The notes under the pieces were generated by a model, which ran no database searches, was not told the origin of the DNA, and saw only the letters and a program-made list of their open reading frames with translations. A program made the translations under genes and the position numbers. A stretch of DNA of 64,000 bases, taken from contig CALUGU010000001.1 of assembly GCA_944320255.1 (NCBI GenBank), positions 27,341-91,340 on the forward strand, in the 5' to 3' direction. The first letter of the stretch is position 1; the number at the start of each line of letters is the position of its first letter. This stretch comes from an uncultured Prevotella sp. Lineage in GTDB: Bacteria; Bacteroidota; Bacteroidia; Bacteroidales; Bacteroidaceae. Shown piece after piece: positions 14,916-22,530 of this stretch.

Positions 14916-16094
14916 TTAAAACATTACGTTTGTCAGTTGCTTGCCGTTAGACTTCACGCACCACCTTGCGCTTCCTGGCACCTCTACGTCAATCTTCAGG
15001 TCGGACACCTTGCCGAAACGCTTGTAGTTGCCTCCGAGGTCTATCACCCATCCGTCCTTTCCTGCACATGGGCGGATGGCCCTGCCAACCATCTGATAGT
15101 AAAGCGACAGCGACTTGGTGGGCCTCGCCAGTATCACGGTGTCAAGCGCGGGATAATCGAAGCCTGTTGTCAGCACGCCAACGTTGGCCACTACCTTTAT
15201 GTCGCCACGCTTGAACGCGTCCAATACTCCCTCGCGTTCTGCCTTTTTGGTGTTGCCTGTGACTATAGCCGCATTAACGCCTACGCTGCGGAGCTTCAGC
15301 ACAAGCTCGTCTGCCTCTTTGGTGAAGCGTGTGAATACTAGCACGCCGTTTCTTGGCACTCCGTTCTTAGGCTTCAGCACTCGCATGGTGGTTGAGGTGA
15401 GCTGGTCGTAAAAGCCGCTGCGCTCGTATTCGAGTTTCAGCGACTCGTCGTCGTAGTCGGCTCCTGTGGAGTTGGTCTTGACGTTGGACATGTCAAGCGT
15501 CGTGCAATCGAAGTATCTCAAATCGGCGAGAAAACCTTTCGCCAGCAAGTCTGACACTTGGCAGTAGTAAAGCACATCGTCGAATATCCTCGGCCTTGTG
15601 CGCGTGAGGAACTTGATCATAGACATTCCGTAAAGCCCTTGTCCTAACCTGTAAGGCGTTGCGGTAAGCCCTACGACGCGCCTGTCCTGTGCTTCTATAA
15701 ATTCCTTGTACTGGCCGCCCTTCGCGTTGGTAAGGTGACATTCGTCAATAAGTATGTTCCTGAAACGTGCGAAGTCGCCTACATGGTTCATCACGCTGCC
15801 TATCGTGGCGAAGGTTATGCGGTTGATGTCCTTGCTACCTGCCGACGCGGAATACACGCCGCAGTCGAACACGCCATAGCTTTGCAGCTTGGCGAAGTTC
15901 TGCTCCAAAATCTCCTTCGAGGGCTGGAACACGAGCAGCGGACCGTCGAGGCGCGAGGCTATGTCGGCGATAATGAGTGACTTTCCGCTCCCGGTGGGGA
16001 GTATGAGCAGGCCGTTCCTTTTCGCCTTCCGCCCAAACGCGCGGACGGCGGCGTCGCTGGCCTTTTTCTGATAGTCTCTTAGCTGGTATTTCAT
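14916..16094 (-). CDS. DEAD/DEAH-family SF2 DNA helicase
   Basis: A 392-residue helicase with Walker A LPTGSGKS (residues 32-39), motif II DECH (117-120), motif III TATPYR (about 140-145), and the C-terminal domain with 'TTGFDYP' and motif VI QMVGRAIRP. This is the compact phage type that often works with recombination proteins. The start carries the AAAAAGAGCA leader. Downstream are DUF4406 and NinG-like genes; upstream is the tRNA-like RNA candidate. Confidence 0.9.
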   Translation of the reverse strand: MKYQLRDYQKKASDAAVRAFGRKAKRNGLLILPTGSGKSLIIADIASRLDGPLLVFQPSKEILEQNFAKLQSYGVFDCGVYSASAGSKDINRITFATIGSVMNHVGDFARFRNILIDECHLTNAKGGQYKEFIEAQDRRVVGLTATPYRLGQGLYGMSMIKFLTRTRPRIFDDVLYYCQVSDLLAKGFLADLRYFDCTTLDMSNVKTNSTGADYDDESLKLEYERSGFYDQLTSTTMRVLKPKNGVPRNGVLVFTRFTKEADELVLKLRSVGVNAAIVTGNTKKAEREGVLDAFKRGDIKVVANVGVLTTGFDYPALDTVILARPTKSLSLYYQMVGRAIRPCAGKDGWVIDLGGNYKRFGKVSDLKIDVEVPGSARWCVKSNGKQLTNVMF

Positions 16095-16142
16095 TGCTCT
16101 TTTTCGTTATACTATTGCTTGCTTTCACGGATACGTTGTTTT

Positions 16143-16209
16143 AACGTTTTTTAGACGGCATCCGAGGCGGTTAAAGACCGTATTTATCGATGCCAAAGAC
16201 GGCATCCGT
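16143..16209. repeat. Two direct copies of AGACGGCATCCG(T)
   Basis: AGACGGCATCCG occurs at 16,153-16,164 and 16,197-16,209 (there with a final T). The stretch 16,143-16,164 matches in reverse complement, over 22 bp, the stretch 30,423-30,444 between the portal promoter and the ArdC operon. Both copies lie in the 3' flank of the tRNA-like RNA candidate as read on the minus strand. Confidence 0.7.
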
Positions 16210-16225
16210 GAAAGTTGAATATTAG

Positions 16226-16429
16226 CGGTGGAAGCAGGACTTGCACCTGCACGATTTTACAAGATGTCGCAGTATGAGATTGTTTGATATGACAGGACTT
16301 GTAAAGGTAACATACTGCACCGTCGCCGGTCATGGTTAAGGCGTGCGCTTTTCTGCGTGCGTAGTGGCGCACCTTTCATCGAGAACCATATTTAATTTTC
16401 CTCGCGTCTGCTAATTCCGCCATTCCACC
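16226..16429 (-). ncRNA. tRNA-Leu-like structured RNA with hypertrophied variable region
   Basis: On the minus strand a 7-bp acceptor stem GGTGGAA/TTCCACC (16,429-16,423 with 16,233-16,227) encloses 204 nt. U8 is followed by a D arm, GGCGGAATTAGCAGACGCG, which is almost the tRNA-Leu consensus. A perfect 5-bp T stem (GCAGG/CCTGC) has loop TGCAAGT. A GAGGA/TTCTC stem (16,403-16,399 with 16,385-16,381) with a 13-nt loop takes the anticodon-arm place. The remaining ~130 nt contain a GTGCGC/GCGCAC hairpin and two interleaved 8-bp helices (16,256-16,263 with 16,298-16,305; 16,269-16,276 with 16,311-16,318), a possible pseudoknot. Discriminator G is followed by CTA, not CCA. It may be a decayed tRNA or a functional tRNA mimic. 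Confidence 0.55.
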
Positions 16430-16498
16430 TTGGGAAACCGCTGTGTCTCACGACATGGGCGGTTGAAATGGTAATATATGCAATTCATCTTGTGTTTG

Positions 16499-17140
16499 TC
16501 AGTCGTCGCCGAAGGGCAAGTCGTCATTGTCTTTATCTTCCTGCATATTCTTTGGCTTCTCCACTTCAGGGAACTCCACGCCAAACACGTCCATCATAGC
16601 CTTGCGGTTGGCATCCTCCTGCGCCCACAGGCCGCCGCGGTCCCATTCGGGTATCTTCTCTACCTTGCATAACTGGAACTCGCCGTCAACCCATGCGTAA
16701 TAAAGGTAATGACCGTTGAGGGCGATGCGCGCCGTCTCGGTGGCAGGCAGGCGGAAGTCGCATGTGCCCTGCTTGACACGGGCTGCGAGGTCTGCGATTT
16801 CAAGCAACACGGAGTTGTAAGCGTCCTCGGCCTGTTTCTTCATCACCTTGATGTCGGCAAGCGTCTTTTCAAGCTCCTCCTTGCGCTTGGGCGCGTCGTT
16901 CTCCTGCTTAACGCAGTATTCCTCGCGTATGGCGGCTATCTCGAAGTCGTCATACTTTCGGCTGACTACCTCGGCGTCGGGGAACAGCGCGTTGAACTTG
17001 TCCTTGATTACGTCTATCGCCTCTTGGCTTTTCTTAGCTCCCTTGCAGAGCGTAAGCACGTCCTTGAACATTTCCTTCTGCGCTTCCGTGAGGCAGAACT
17101 CAATCTTTTCAGGGCGGTGGTTTGCTAAATCTGTCAACAT
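16499..17140 (-). CDS. Phage recombination-associated protein with SSB-like acidic tail
   Basis: A 213-residue protein: helical and coiled-coil-rich in residues 60-125 (ELEKTLADIKVMKKQAEDAY), then a beta-rich segment 'ALNGHYLYYAWVDGEFQLC' near 145-163, and an acidic tail 'DNDDLPFGDD'. The family 'VVSRKYDDFEIAAI...' occurs next to the SSB-like and DUF1351 genes in Bacteroidales phages. The DDLPF element resembles the C-terminal tip of single-strand-binding proteins, which recruits repair proteins, but here it is followed by three residues. Confidence 0.7.
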   Translation of the reverse strand: MLTDLANHRPEKIEFCLTEAQKEMFKDVLTLCKGAKKSQEAIDVIKDKFNALFPDAEVVSRKYDDFEIAAIREEYCVKQENDAPKRKEELEKTLADIKVMKKQAEDAYNSVLLEIADLAARVKQGTCDFRLPATETARIALNGHYLYYAWVDGEFQLCKVEKIPEWDRGGLWAQEDANRKAMMDVFGVEFPEVEKPKNMQEDKDNDDLPFGDD

Positions 17141-17187
17141 AAATCTTTTACTTGTTAATTGTTAATTTTCAATTCCGCCTAAGGCGG

Positions 17188-17628
17188 TTATACGTATTCT
17201 TGGTATTGCTCTATCTGCCTTTGGGCGTAAAACAACGCCTCGCCCTCGTTAGGCGAAGGCAGGTACAATCCGCATTCGGCGCTGCTGTAATTCCTAAAAC
17301 GCTCTATGGCCTCGGTCATTTCCCGCTTGTCAAGCTCGGTGGAGCTGCGGATGTACTTTATCGTTTGTCCTCTCTTGTTCGTCCTTGTCCGCTCGAAGAT
17401 GTCGCGGTTGCAGAGCTTCTTGAAGATGTCGAACTTAACCTCCTCAAGCGTATAGCCGAACTCCGAGGCGAAATATCCCAACAGCACATGGAGGTAAGAG
17501 TTCTGCGCCAGCGTCCTCTGCGTGTTCTTTTTCTTCATCTCGACATACGCCCCGTCAAGCACAAGCCGGTTGGCGGCTTCCTTGAAACGCTGGCGGTCGT
17601 AGGGGTTCTTCAGGTCGTAGAGTGCCAT
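17188..17628 (-). CDS. NinB-like recombination protein
   Basis: A 146-residue protein beginning MALYDLKNPYDRQRFKEAAN. 'LVLDGAYVEMKKK...RT.AQNSYLHVLLGYFA.E.G' and 'FRNYSSAECGLYLPSPNE' fit the NinB family of lambda-type recombination mediators, which bind single-stranded DNA. An in-frame start 26 codons upstream exists, but the residues it adds are not conserved-looking. It is flanked by the OB-fold gene and the DDLPF-tailed gene. Confidence 0.75.
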   Translation of the reverse strand: MALYDLKNPYDRQRFKEAANRLVLDGAYVEMKKKNTQRTLAQNSYLHVLLGYFASEFGYTLEEVKFDIFKKLCNRDIFERTRTNKRGQTIKYIRSSTELDKREMTEAIERFRNYSSAECGLYLPSPNEGEALFYAQRQIEQYQEYV

Positions 17629-17702
17629 TGTGTCGTTTTTTTGCAGACAAGCAGTCAGTAACGAGCAGACAAGGGGATTTGCCTTGCCACTCGTCTGCTG
17701 CA

Positions 17703-18170
17703 TCAAAACGGAAGGTCGTCTTTTGCAGGATTGCCTTGTTCGTCAATGTCGGGAGGGAACGGTGTCGGTTGCGGCGCGGTTGTCTGCGGCTGGTGATTTT
17801 GCACGACCGGCTGTGGTGTATAAGGTTGCGACGGTTGCGCCTGTTGTGCGCCGTTGTTGTAACGCTGGTACGGCTCAATCTTGTAGGCTGTGATGTTGGT
17901 GAAATAGGTCGTCTTGCCTTCTTTCTCTACCTTGCGGCCTGACAGCAAGAACGACACGGTTACGAACTGGCCTGCTTGGTAGTTGTTCAAGTCGTCAACG
18001 TGCTTGCCAGTGAACTCGAACTTGGGATAGTTCTCTTTTTTCTCACCTGTCATAGTGTCGAAACGCGAGCAATCTAAGACTACTTCCCTTTTTCGAAGAA
18101 TCTTGTCTTGATAGGGGATGTTCTCCACTTCCCCTATCAAGAGTATGCGTCCTGTTATAGTATTAGCCAT
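17703..18170 (-). CDS. DUF3127 OB-fold, SSB-like protein
   Basis: A 155-residue protein: residues 1-95 form a DUF3127 OB-fold ('GRILLIGEVENIPYQDK', 'REVVLDCSRFD', 'YPKFEFTGKHVDDL'), residues 96-145 are a Q/P-rich flexible linker, and the C-terminus is exactly DDLPF. That is the plan of bacterial SSB proteins, so single-strand DNA binding and recruitment of partners through the tip are likely. It lies between the DUF1351 and NinB-like genes in the recombination block. Confidence 0.85.
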   Translation of the reverse strand: MANTITGRILLIGEVENIPYQDKILRKREVVLDCSRFDTMTGEKKENYPKFEFTGKHVDDLNNYQAGQFVTVSFLLSGRKVEKEGKTTYFTNITAYKIEPYQRYNNGAQQAQPSQPYTPQPVVQNHQPQTTAPQPTPFPPDIDEQGNPAKDDLPF

Positions 18171-18173
18171 AGC

Positions 18174-19094
18174 CTAACTTATTACGGTGAACTTGAAATT
18201 AGTATCTTCAAGGAACATTTCAAGAGCTTGAAACATTACGGCAGTCCCCTCTATCCGCAATTTCTTGACAATCACGTTTTCAGGAGGGGCGGCAGATTGC
18301 CCCATGGCGTTTGCGAAAGCGTCTATGACGTCTGCAAGGCTGTCATCTTCTATGTGTCCGTGGCTCTGCTTTTGCGCGTCATTTACAGGCTCTTCCTTTT
18401 TCTCACAAGGCTTTGTTACATCAACAGCAGCCTGTTTGGCAGTGGCGGATTTCTCACGCTCAAGTTTAAGCCTGTTGGCGTATTCGACAGTGGCCTGTAA
18501 GTCAAGGCTTTCCTTGTAGCGTGCAACAAGCGCATCGTAATCGTCGAAATGGCTAAGGACTTCAAAGGCCGTCTTTATTTCTGCAATGCGTCCTTTGATT
18601 TCACTTTCAACTGATTTGAGCGACGTTGACTTGTTGAGCCATTTCTCGTTGAAAATCAGGGACAAGTCTATTCCTAATTCATCAAAGCCGCAGTTATGGG
18701 CGACATCAATAATGGCATTGCGCTTTTCGGCCTTAACCCTTGTATCGTCTGCTTGAATGACAGTGTCTATCTTTGCTACAGCCGACTTTATGAGCTTTAC
18801 CGTTTCATTACAAGTGGCCTTGAACTCGTCGAACGGTTTGCTCCATTCCTTTTCAAGCTCGATGCGCTTGTCGTTAAGGGCTTTTGCCGCCTTGTTCAAA
18901 AGTGCTTTGTCGGCCTTGCACTTGGGAATGTCGTCAGTGCTGTAATTGCTTATGTCGTACTTCGGCAGCATTTCCTCGACAAAAGCCTTGACCTGTCTTA
19001 TGTTGGTGGTGATTGTTCCAAGCGACAGCTTGTCTATGCCGAGCTGCACGTCCTTTTCTTGGATTTCAACAATCTGCGTGTTATCGTTGTTCAT
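18174..19094 (-). CDS. DUF1351 protein (phage recombination module)
   Basis: A 306-residue protein with the DUF1351 pattern: an N-terminal 'LGTITTNIRQVKAFVEEML' segment, 'KALLNKAAKALNDKRIELEKEW' (in two parts, residues 63-84) and 'PFDEFKATCNETVKLIKSA', then a coiled coil and a C-terminal 'LRIEGTAVMFQALEMFLED' domain. DUF1351 genes normally flank phage recombinases or SSB genes, as here. Biochemical role unknown. Overlaps the nuclease gene upstream by 4 bp (ATGA). Confidence 0.85.
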   Translation of the reverse strand: MNNDNTQIVEIQEKDVQLGIDKLSLGTITTNIRQVKAFVEEMLPKYDISNYSTDDIPKCKADKALLNKAAKALNDKRIELEKEWSKPFDEFKATCNETVKLIKSAVAKIDTVIQADDTRVKAEKRNAIIDVAHNCGFDELGIDLSLIFNEKWLNKSTSLKSVESEIKGRIAEIKTAFEVLSHFDDYDALVARYKESLDLQATVEYANRLKLEREKSATAKQAAVDVTKPCEKKEEPVNDAQKQSHGHIEDDSLADVIDAFANAMGQSAAPPENVIVKKLRIEGTAVMFQALEMFLEDTNFKFTVIS

Positions 19095-19852
19095 TGTAAA
19101 TTGAATATCTTTTTATCGGTTATCAAACTCCTGTTATCATTCAAGAACTTTATGAAGTCCTCGCAATGCCGGGTAAGCAATGGGATGTCACGCTCCTTGA
19201 CAAAAGAGTAACTTTCAGTATAAGTGTTATACCACGTCTTACCAATTTCAACGACGTTGTACTCGAAGTCAGGCACGTCGCATCCGTTCTTGAGCAAGGC
19301 GTAGGGATAGACACGGTGCTGCCAGTGGTCCTTGAACTTGCCTACATAATACTTGCCAGTGGTTTTCAAGTCGTGGGTGCAGAACGGCATCACGTAATCT
19401 ATATATCCGTAAAGCAGCACGTCGCCGAAAACGGTAGGCAGGATGGCTTGTACGTATTGCTGAGCCAACGCTCCCTTGTAATATTCAGCAACCTCACGGA
19501 CAAGCGACACGGGAAAATAGAACGTGCTTCCGTTGAGCGTGGCGTTAAGTCCTAAGACTTTGCCGTACTCGTCTTTTACTCTCTTGACACTTACATTCTT
19601 TGAGTTCCTATGTTGAACCATGCAGTCTATGACCTCGTTGAACGCAGTGCCTTTTGACGCGGCTTCGCTCTCGAACGGTACGCGGTTGATTTTGTCTATC
19701 AATCCTTGGAATTGCTTTTCCCTGAACTCATCCAGCGAGAGATGGGGATTTTCTGAATACCCCCAATATCTCTCGTAGATGATGTCGCTGTCGAGCAAGT
19801 CTTGGTAGCCGTCGAGCAACGTAGGATAAATCCTGTAACTTACTTTGTTCAT
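19091..19852 (-). CDS. PD-(D/E)XK phage exonuclease
   Basis: A 253-residue protein with a RecB/YqaJ-like core: KGTAFNEVID (Glu73), then 'GDVLLYGYIDYVMP' (Asp152) and 'THDLKTTGKY' (Asp161-Leu-Lys163). This gives the E-D-(D/E)XK metal centre. Such nucleases trim double-stranded ends and pair with an annealing protein or a RecA-like ATPase for phage recombination. The ATPase gene upstream overlaps its start by 4 bp, which supports that pairing. Confidence 0.85.
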   Translation of the reverse strand: MNKVSYRIYPTLLDGYQDLLDSDIIYERYWGYSENPHLSLDEFREKQFQGLIDKINRVPFESEAASKGTAFNEVIDCMVQHRNSKNVSVKRVKDEYGKVLGLNATLNGSTFYFPVSLVREVAEYYKGALAQQYVQAILPTVFGDVLLYGYIDYVMPFCTHDLKTTGKYYVGKFKDHWQHRVYPYALLKNGCDVPDFEYNVVEIGKTWYNTYTESYSFVKERDIPLLTRHCEDFIKFLNDNRSLITDKKIFNLQ

Positions 19853-20802
19853 GCGGCCTCCGGGTCTTCGTATTCCTTAGTTTCCTTGTTGTAGACAAGT
19901 TTAAGTTCTTTCACTTTCTTGCCGAACAAATCCCTTGCCTGCAACACTATGGAACTGCCGTGCTTGGCGTATTCCTTGATGTTGTCCTTGACAAACATAT
20001 TGGCCGACTGGGCGTCGCAGATAAGCGCGATGTTGTCTTTGAGTTGTGATAGGACTTCGTTGTATTCCGCTATCTTCTTTTCCTTGACTGCTATCATAGC
20101 GTTGTACTTTGCAATGATTTGCTTCTCAATGAAATCATTAGCGGCTGTTACGTTGCCGTTGCGGTCAAGTATGGTAGGGATGTTCATAATGCCGGGCAGT
20201 TGGCAGGTGTTCTTACCGTCGTTCCTGCTGGTGGGGTCGAACGTGATTGTCCTTTTCTGCAATCCGTTCTCGTTCTTCATTTCTAGATAACCCAACAAGT
20301 CGAGTTCCGTGACGATGGAGTTATAGTTCTTCTCCCTAAGCGCAGGGATGAAAACAGTTTCCTCGCCTTCCTTCCTCGTGTCCCTGTGGGCCACGAATAT
20401 CACGTTCTTGTTCAGCCCGGACAAGGCGTTGGTAAACCACTTGAAATCGTTGTTTATAGCTCCCCAATCCTGTATCCTCGGCTGGTATCCATTGCAACGG
20501 TAGGCGATGATGTAATCCATCATCTTTCCTATGGTGTCAACTACTATTGAGTCAAATTCGTTGAGTTCATTAGGAGAGCTTAGCAGATAGAGGATGTCGT
20601 TCCAACTCTCGACTTGGACTATACCTACCTGGTCGCCCAAATGGTTTGTGTTAACACGCTTGACACCGTTGTCGAAGTCAAGCAAAAGCGGTCTCGGTGC
20701 GGATAACGCAAGCGTACTCTTACCCATTCCTGCTTGGCCGTAAATCATAATCTTGATGTTCTTTACGACCTTGATTTCATTACTTTTCTTAATCAGACTC
20801 AT
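19849..20802 (-). CDS. RecA-like AAA ATPase (Sak4-type recombinase)
   Basis: A 317-residue protein with Walker A GQAGMGKST (residues 22-30), a Walker B-like 'FDSIVVDTIG' near 82-91 and 'VIFVAHRDTR' near 134-143 as the sensor region. This is the RecA/Sak4 single-strand annealing and strand-exchange ATPase type of phages. The C-terminal third is a coiled coil. It is coupled with the PD-(D/E)XK nuclease. The start has the ACTAAGAGCA leader. Confidence 0.85.
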   Translation of the reverse strand: MSLIKKSNEIKVVKNIKIMIYGQAGMGKSTLALSAPRPLLLDFDNGVKRVNTNHLGDQVGIVQVESWNDILYLLSSPNELNEFDSIVVDTIGKMMDYIIAYRCNGYQPRIQDWGAINNDFKWFTNALSGLNKNVIFVAHRDTRKEGEETVFIPALREKNYNSIVTELDLLGYLEMKNENGLQKRTITFDPTSRNDGKNTCQLPGIMNIPTILDRNGNVTAANDFIEKQIIAKYNAMIAVKEKKIAEYNEVLSQLKDNIALICDAQSANMFVKDNIKEYAKHGSSIVLQARDLFGKKVKELKLVYNKETKEYEDPEAA

Positions 20803-20814
20803 TGCTCTTAGTGT

Positions 20815-21366
20815 TTAAATGTTGTTGAATAAATCGTTTTCTTTCACGTATTTCACAAATTCGCTTTTCTCGTGGATGCCCAACTTTGCGTAGACGCTCC
20901 TGACATGGTTCTTTATCGTGTTTGGCGATATGAAAAGGCGTTCTGCTATTTCATCCTTACAAAATCCTTCATAAACGAGCTTCATCACCCTTAATTCGGC
21001 TACAGACAATTTCGTGTTGAACTTGGGGTTGCAAATTACACATTCGTACTTGCATTCTCCACGCAACGGGCAATCCACTTTCTCGAAGTTGAAGTTTTCG
21101 CAAACGTCGGTCTTTGCCGTGTCGAACTTGCCGAAGTTGCACTTGCAGAACCTGCGCACCATCAGGAACTGGTAATACCTGACGTTGGCGGCACTCTTTT
21201 GGTATTCCTTCTGCAAAGCCTTGTACGCTTCCGGGTAACGTTCACTAATGTCAAGCAGCAACTCTTGTATGAGTTCGGTGTCGTTTTCCGTAAGCCTCGC
21301 ATTGCTTCCTTCTGCAGTGCGATACCAAAGCTCGTTGTCAAGTGTGTAAAACTCTATAGCTTCCAT
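20815..21366 (-). CDS. LuxR-type HTH regulator with cysteine-rich linker
   Basis: A 183-residue protein. Residues 120-170 form a LuxR/GerE HTH ('LRVMKLVYEGFCKDEIAERL' and 'ISPNTIKNHVRSVYAKLGI'). Upstream of it are seven cysteines (74, 76, 89, 99, 105, 109, 112), probably a metal site. No sensor domain is visible. It heads the recombination block and overlaps the XRE-like gene by 13 bp, so both probably take part in the lysis-lysogeny decision. Confidence 0.8.
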   Translation of the reverse strand: MEAIEFYTLDNELWYRTAEGSNARLTENDTELIQELLLDISERYPEAYKALQKEYQKSAANVRYYQFLMVRRFCKCNFGKFDTAKTDVCENFNFEKVDCPLRGECKYECVICNPKFNTKLSVAELRVMKLVYEGFCKDEIAERLFISPNTIKNHVRSVYAKLGIHEKSEFVKYVKENDLFNNI

Positions 21367-21593
21367 AGCTCCTCCTTCGGTATGCCGGTATGCTTAGACA
21401 GGGCTTCAACGTAATGCTCTTTTGTCGGTTTGGCAGTGCCACGTATCCAGTTGCAAACGGTGTTGTACGTAACTCCGCACTCATTAGCAACCGACATGAT
21501 GAAATCGGACTTGGGGCACGATGCCTTGGGTAGGCTGTCGTAATAGTCCTTGAGGGTCATTTTACGGCTTTCTTCGTGTTTCTTATTTGTCAT
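21354..21593 (-). CDS. XRE-like helix-turn-helix regulator
   Basis: A 79-residue protein starting MTNKKHEESRKMTLKDYYD. An HTH at residues 26-60 ('FIMSVANECGVTYNTVCNWI') contains the classic recognition-helix pattern. An in-frame start 3 codons upstream is possible. Divergent from the repressor-like genes at 21,714 with a ~110-bp intergenic switch. Probably the Cro-like early regulator of the lytic operon. Confidence 0.75.
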   Translation of the reverse strand: MTNKKHEESRKMTLKDYYDSLPKASCPKSDFIMSVANECGVTYNTVCNWIRGTAKPTKEHYVEALSKHTGIPKEELWKL

Positions 21594-21602
21594 ACAAATC
21601 AT

Positions 21603-21713
21603 TTTTGTTATATTTGCAATGCAATAAAAGTATTAACAATGCAAAGATATAGATATTTTCTTAATAATCTACATAGAAATAAAAGAAATATCTTTGCTTT
21701 AACTTAATTTATC
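21603..21713. promoter_or_regulatory. Divergent regulatory switch region
   Basis: An AT-rich region between opposite regulators carries a minus-strand TATCTTTG and a plus-strand TATCTTTG as an inverted pair (CAAAGATAT near 21,645, ATATCTTTG near 21,685). Overlapping divergent promoters of this kind suit a bistable lysogeny switch. Clear -33 boxes are not visible, so both promoters may need an activator. Confidence 0.55.
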
Positions 21714-22187
21714 ATGGAAGGAACAGGGGACGAGAAAAAAGAGCCTACTCTGGGGCAGAAAGTAATCAATGCAATCCTTGAACGCGAAAATATAAACACT
21801 TCAAAGTTGGCAGAGGAAATAGGGCTGAAGGGCTCTGTGAAAAACCAAACCCAATCGTTGTATGATGTACTACGTGGCAAAACAAAGACAATATCGCCAC
21901 GGTTGGCAAACATAATACACAAAGCCAAGCCAATGTACAGGCTTGAATGGCTGATAACAGGAGAGGGCGAGATGCTGGACTATGCAGCTGGTACCGATAT
22001 AGTGGTAACAGAACGTCAGGAACGAGGGACTGATGCTATGGACGTGATAAACAGACTTGTGGAGATTAACGCGCAGAAAGACGAGGAACTGCGCAAGTTG
22101 AGGACTGCATACGAGCATCTTGCACGCTGTTTCGAGAAACTGGCCGGTGACAATCCGGCAAGCATCAAGACGGCGAAATCTGTTTAA
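21714..22187 (+). CDS. Phage repressor-like HTH protein
   Basis: A 157-residue protein: residues 10-80 show an HTH-like domain ('LGQKVINAILERENINTSKL', 'LAEEIGLKG...QSLYDVLRGK'), 'LEWLITGEGEML' near 78-90, a pattern often found after a CI-like HTH, and a C-terminal coiled coil ('RLVEINAQKDEELRKLRTAY'). The plus-strand orientation, divergent from the lytic genes, suggests a lysogeny repressor. Confidence 0.75.
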   Translation: MEGTGDEKKEPTLGQKVINAILERENINTSKLAEEIGLKGSVKNQTQSLYDVLRGKTKTISPRLANIIHKAKPMYRLEWLITGEGEMLDYAAGTDIVVTERQERGTDAMDVINRLVEINAQKDEELRKLRTAYEHLARCFEKLAGDNPASIKTAKSV

Positions 22188-22215
22188 TCTACATAGACGG
22201 CAAATACTACTGGGC

Positions 22216-22530
22216 ATGAAACTTAACATATCGCCTGAAGGCATCGCAGTGACAAAACGTTTCTTCCTCGCACTCGACACGCTGGCGATGCAACGCAAAC
22301 TGAAAAGCGTAAGGGCGTTTTCTGAAAAATACAGCATCAACGGCTGGAATTTAAGCACCCTGCGCAAAGAGCCTGACAAGCGGCTCGTAAAGGTGGAATG
22401 GCTGTCGTATCTCGTGGCAGACTACGACGTGTCGGCTGAATGGCTGCTTACAGGAGTGGGCACTATGTTCAAAAGCAGCCAAATAAATTCGCATGGAGCC
22501 GATGTAATTGCAGGAGAGGATAAGTTATAG
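22216..22530 (+). CDS. Conserved regulator-like phage protein
   Basis: A 104-residue protein beginning MKLNISPEGIAVTKRFFLAL. It has 'AFSEKYSINGWNLSTLRKEP' and 'SYLVADYDVSAEWLLTGVG', the same 'EWLLTG.G.M' ending as the preceding gene, so both probably carry related HTH-like domains. An upstream in-frame start overlaps the previous gene, but 22,216 fits better. It is probably a second lysogeny-side regulator. Confidence 0.7.
   Translation: MKLNISPEGIAVTKRFFLALDTLAMQRKLKSVRAFSEKYSINGWNLSTLRKEPDKRLVKVEWLSYLVADYDVSAEWLLTGVGTMFKSSQINSHGADVIAGEDKL

Noticed and set aside
16226-16429. Ordinary tRNA-Leu, tmRNA or group I intron in a tRNA
   Set aside because: The anticodon-like loop has 13 nt, the D and T loops lack standard contacts and the variable region is about 130 nt. 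tmRNA has no D stem of this kind and needs a tag frame. The interleaved helices lack the P4-P6 and G-binding elements of group I introns.
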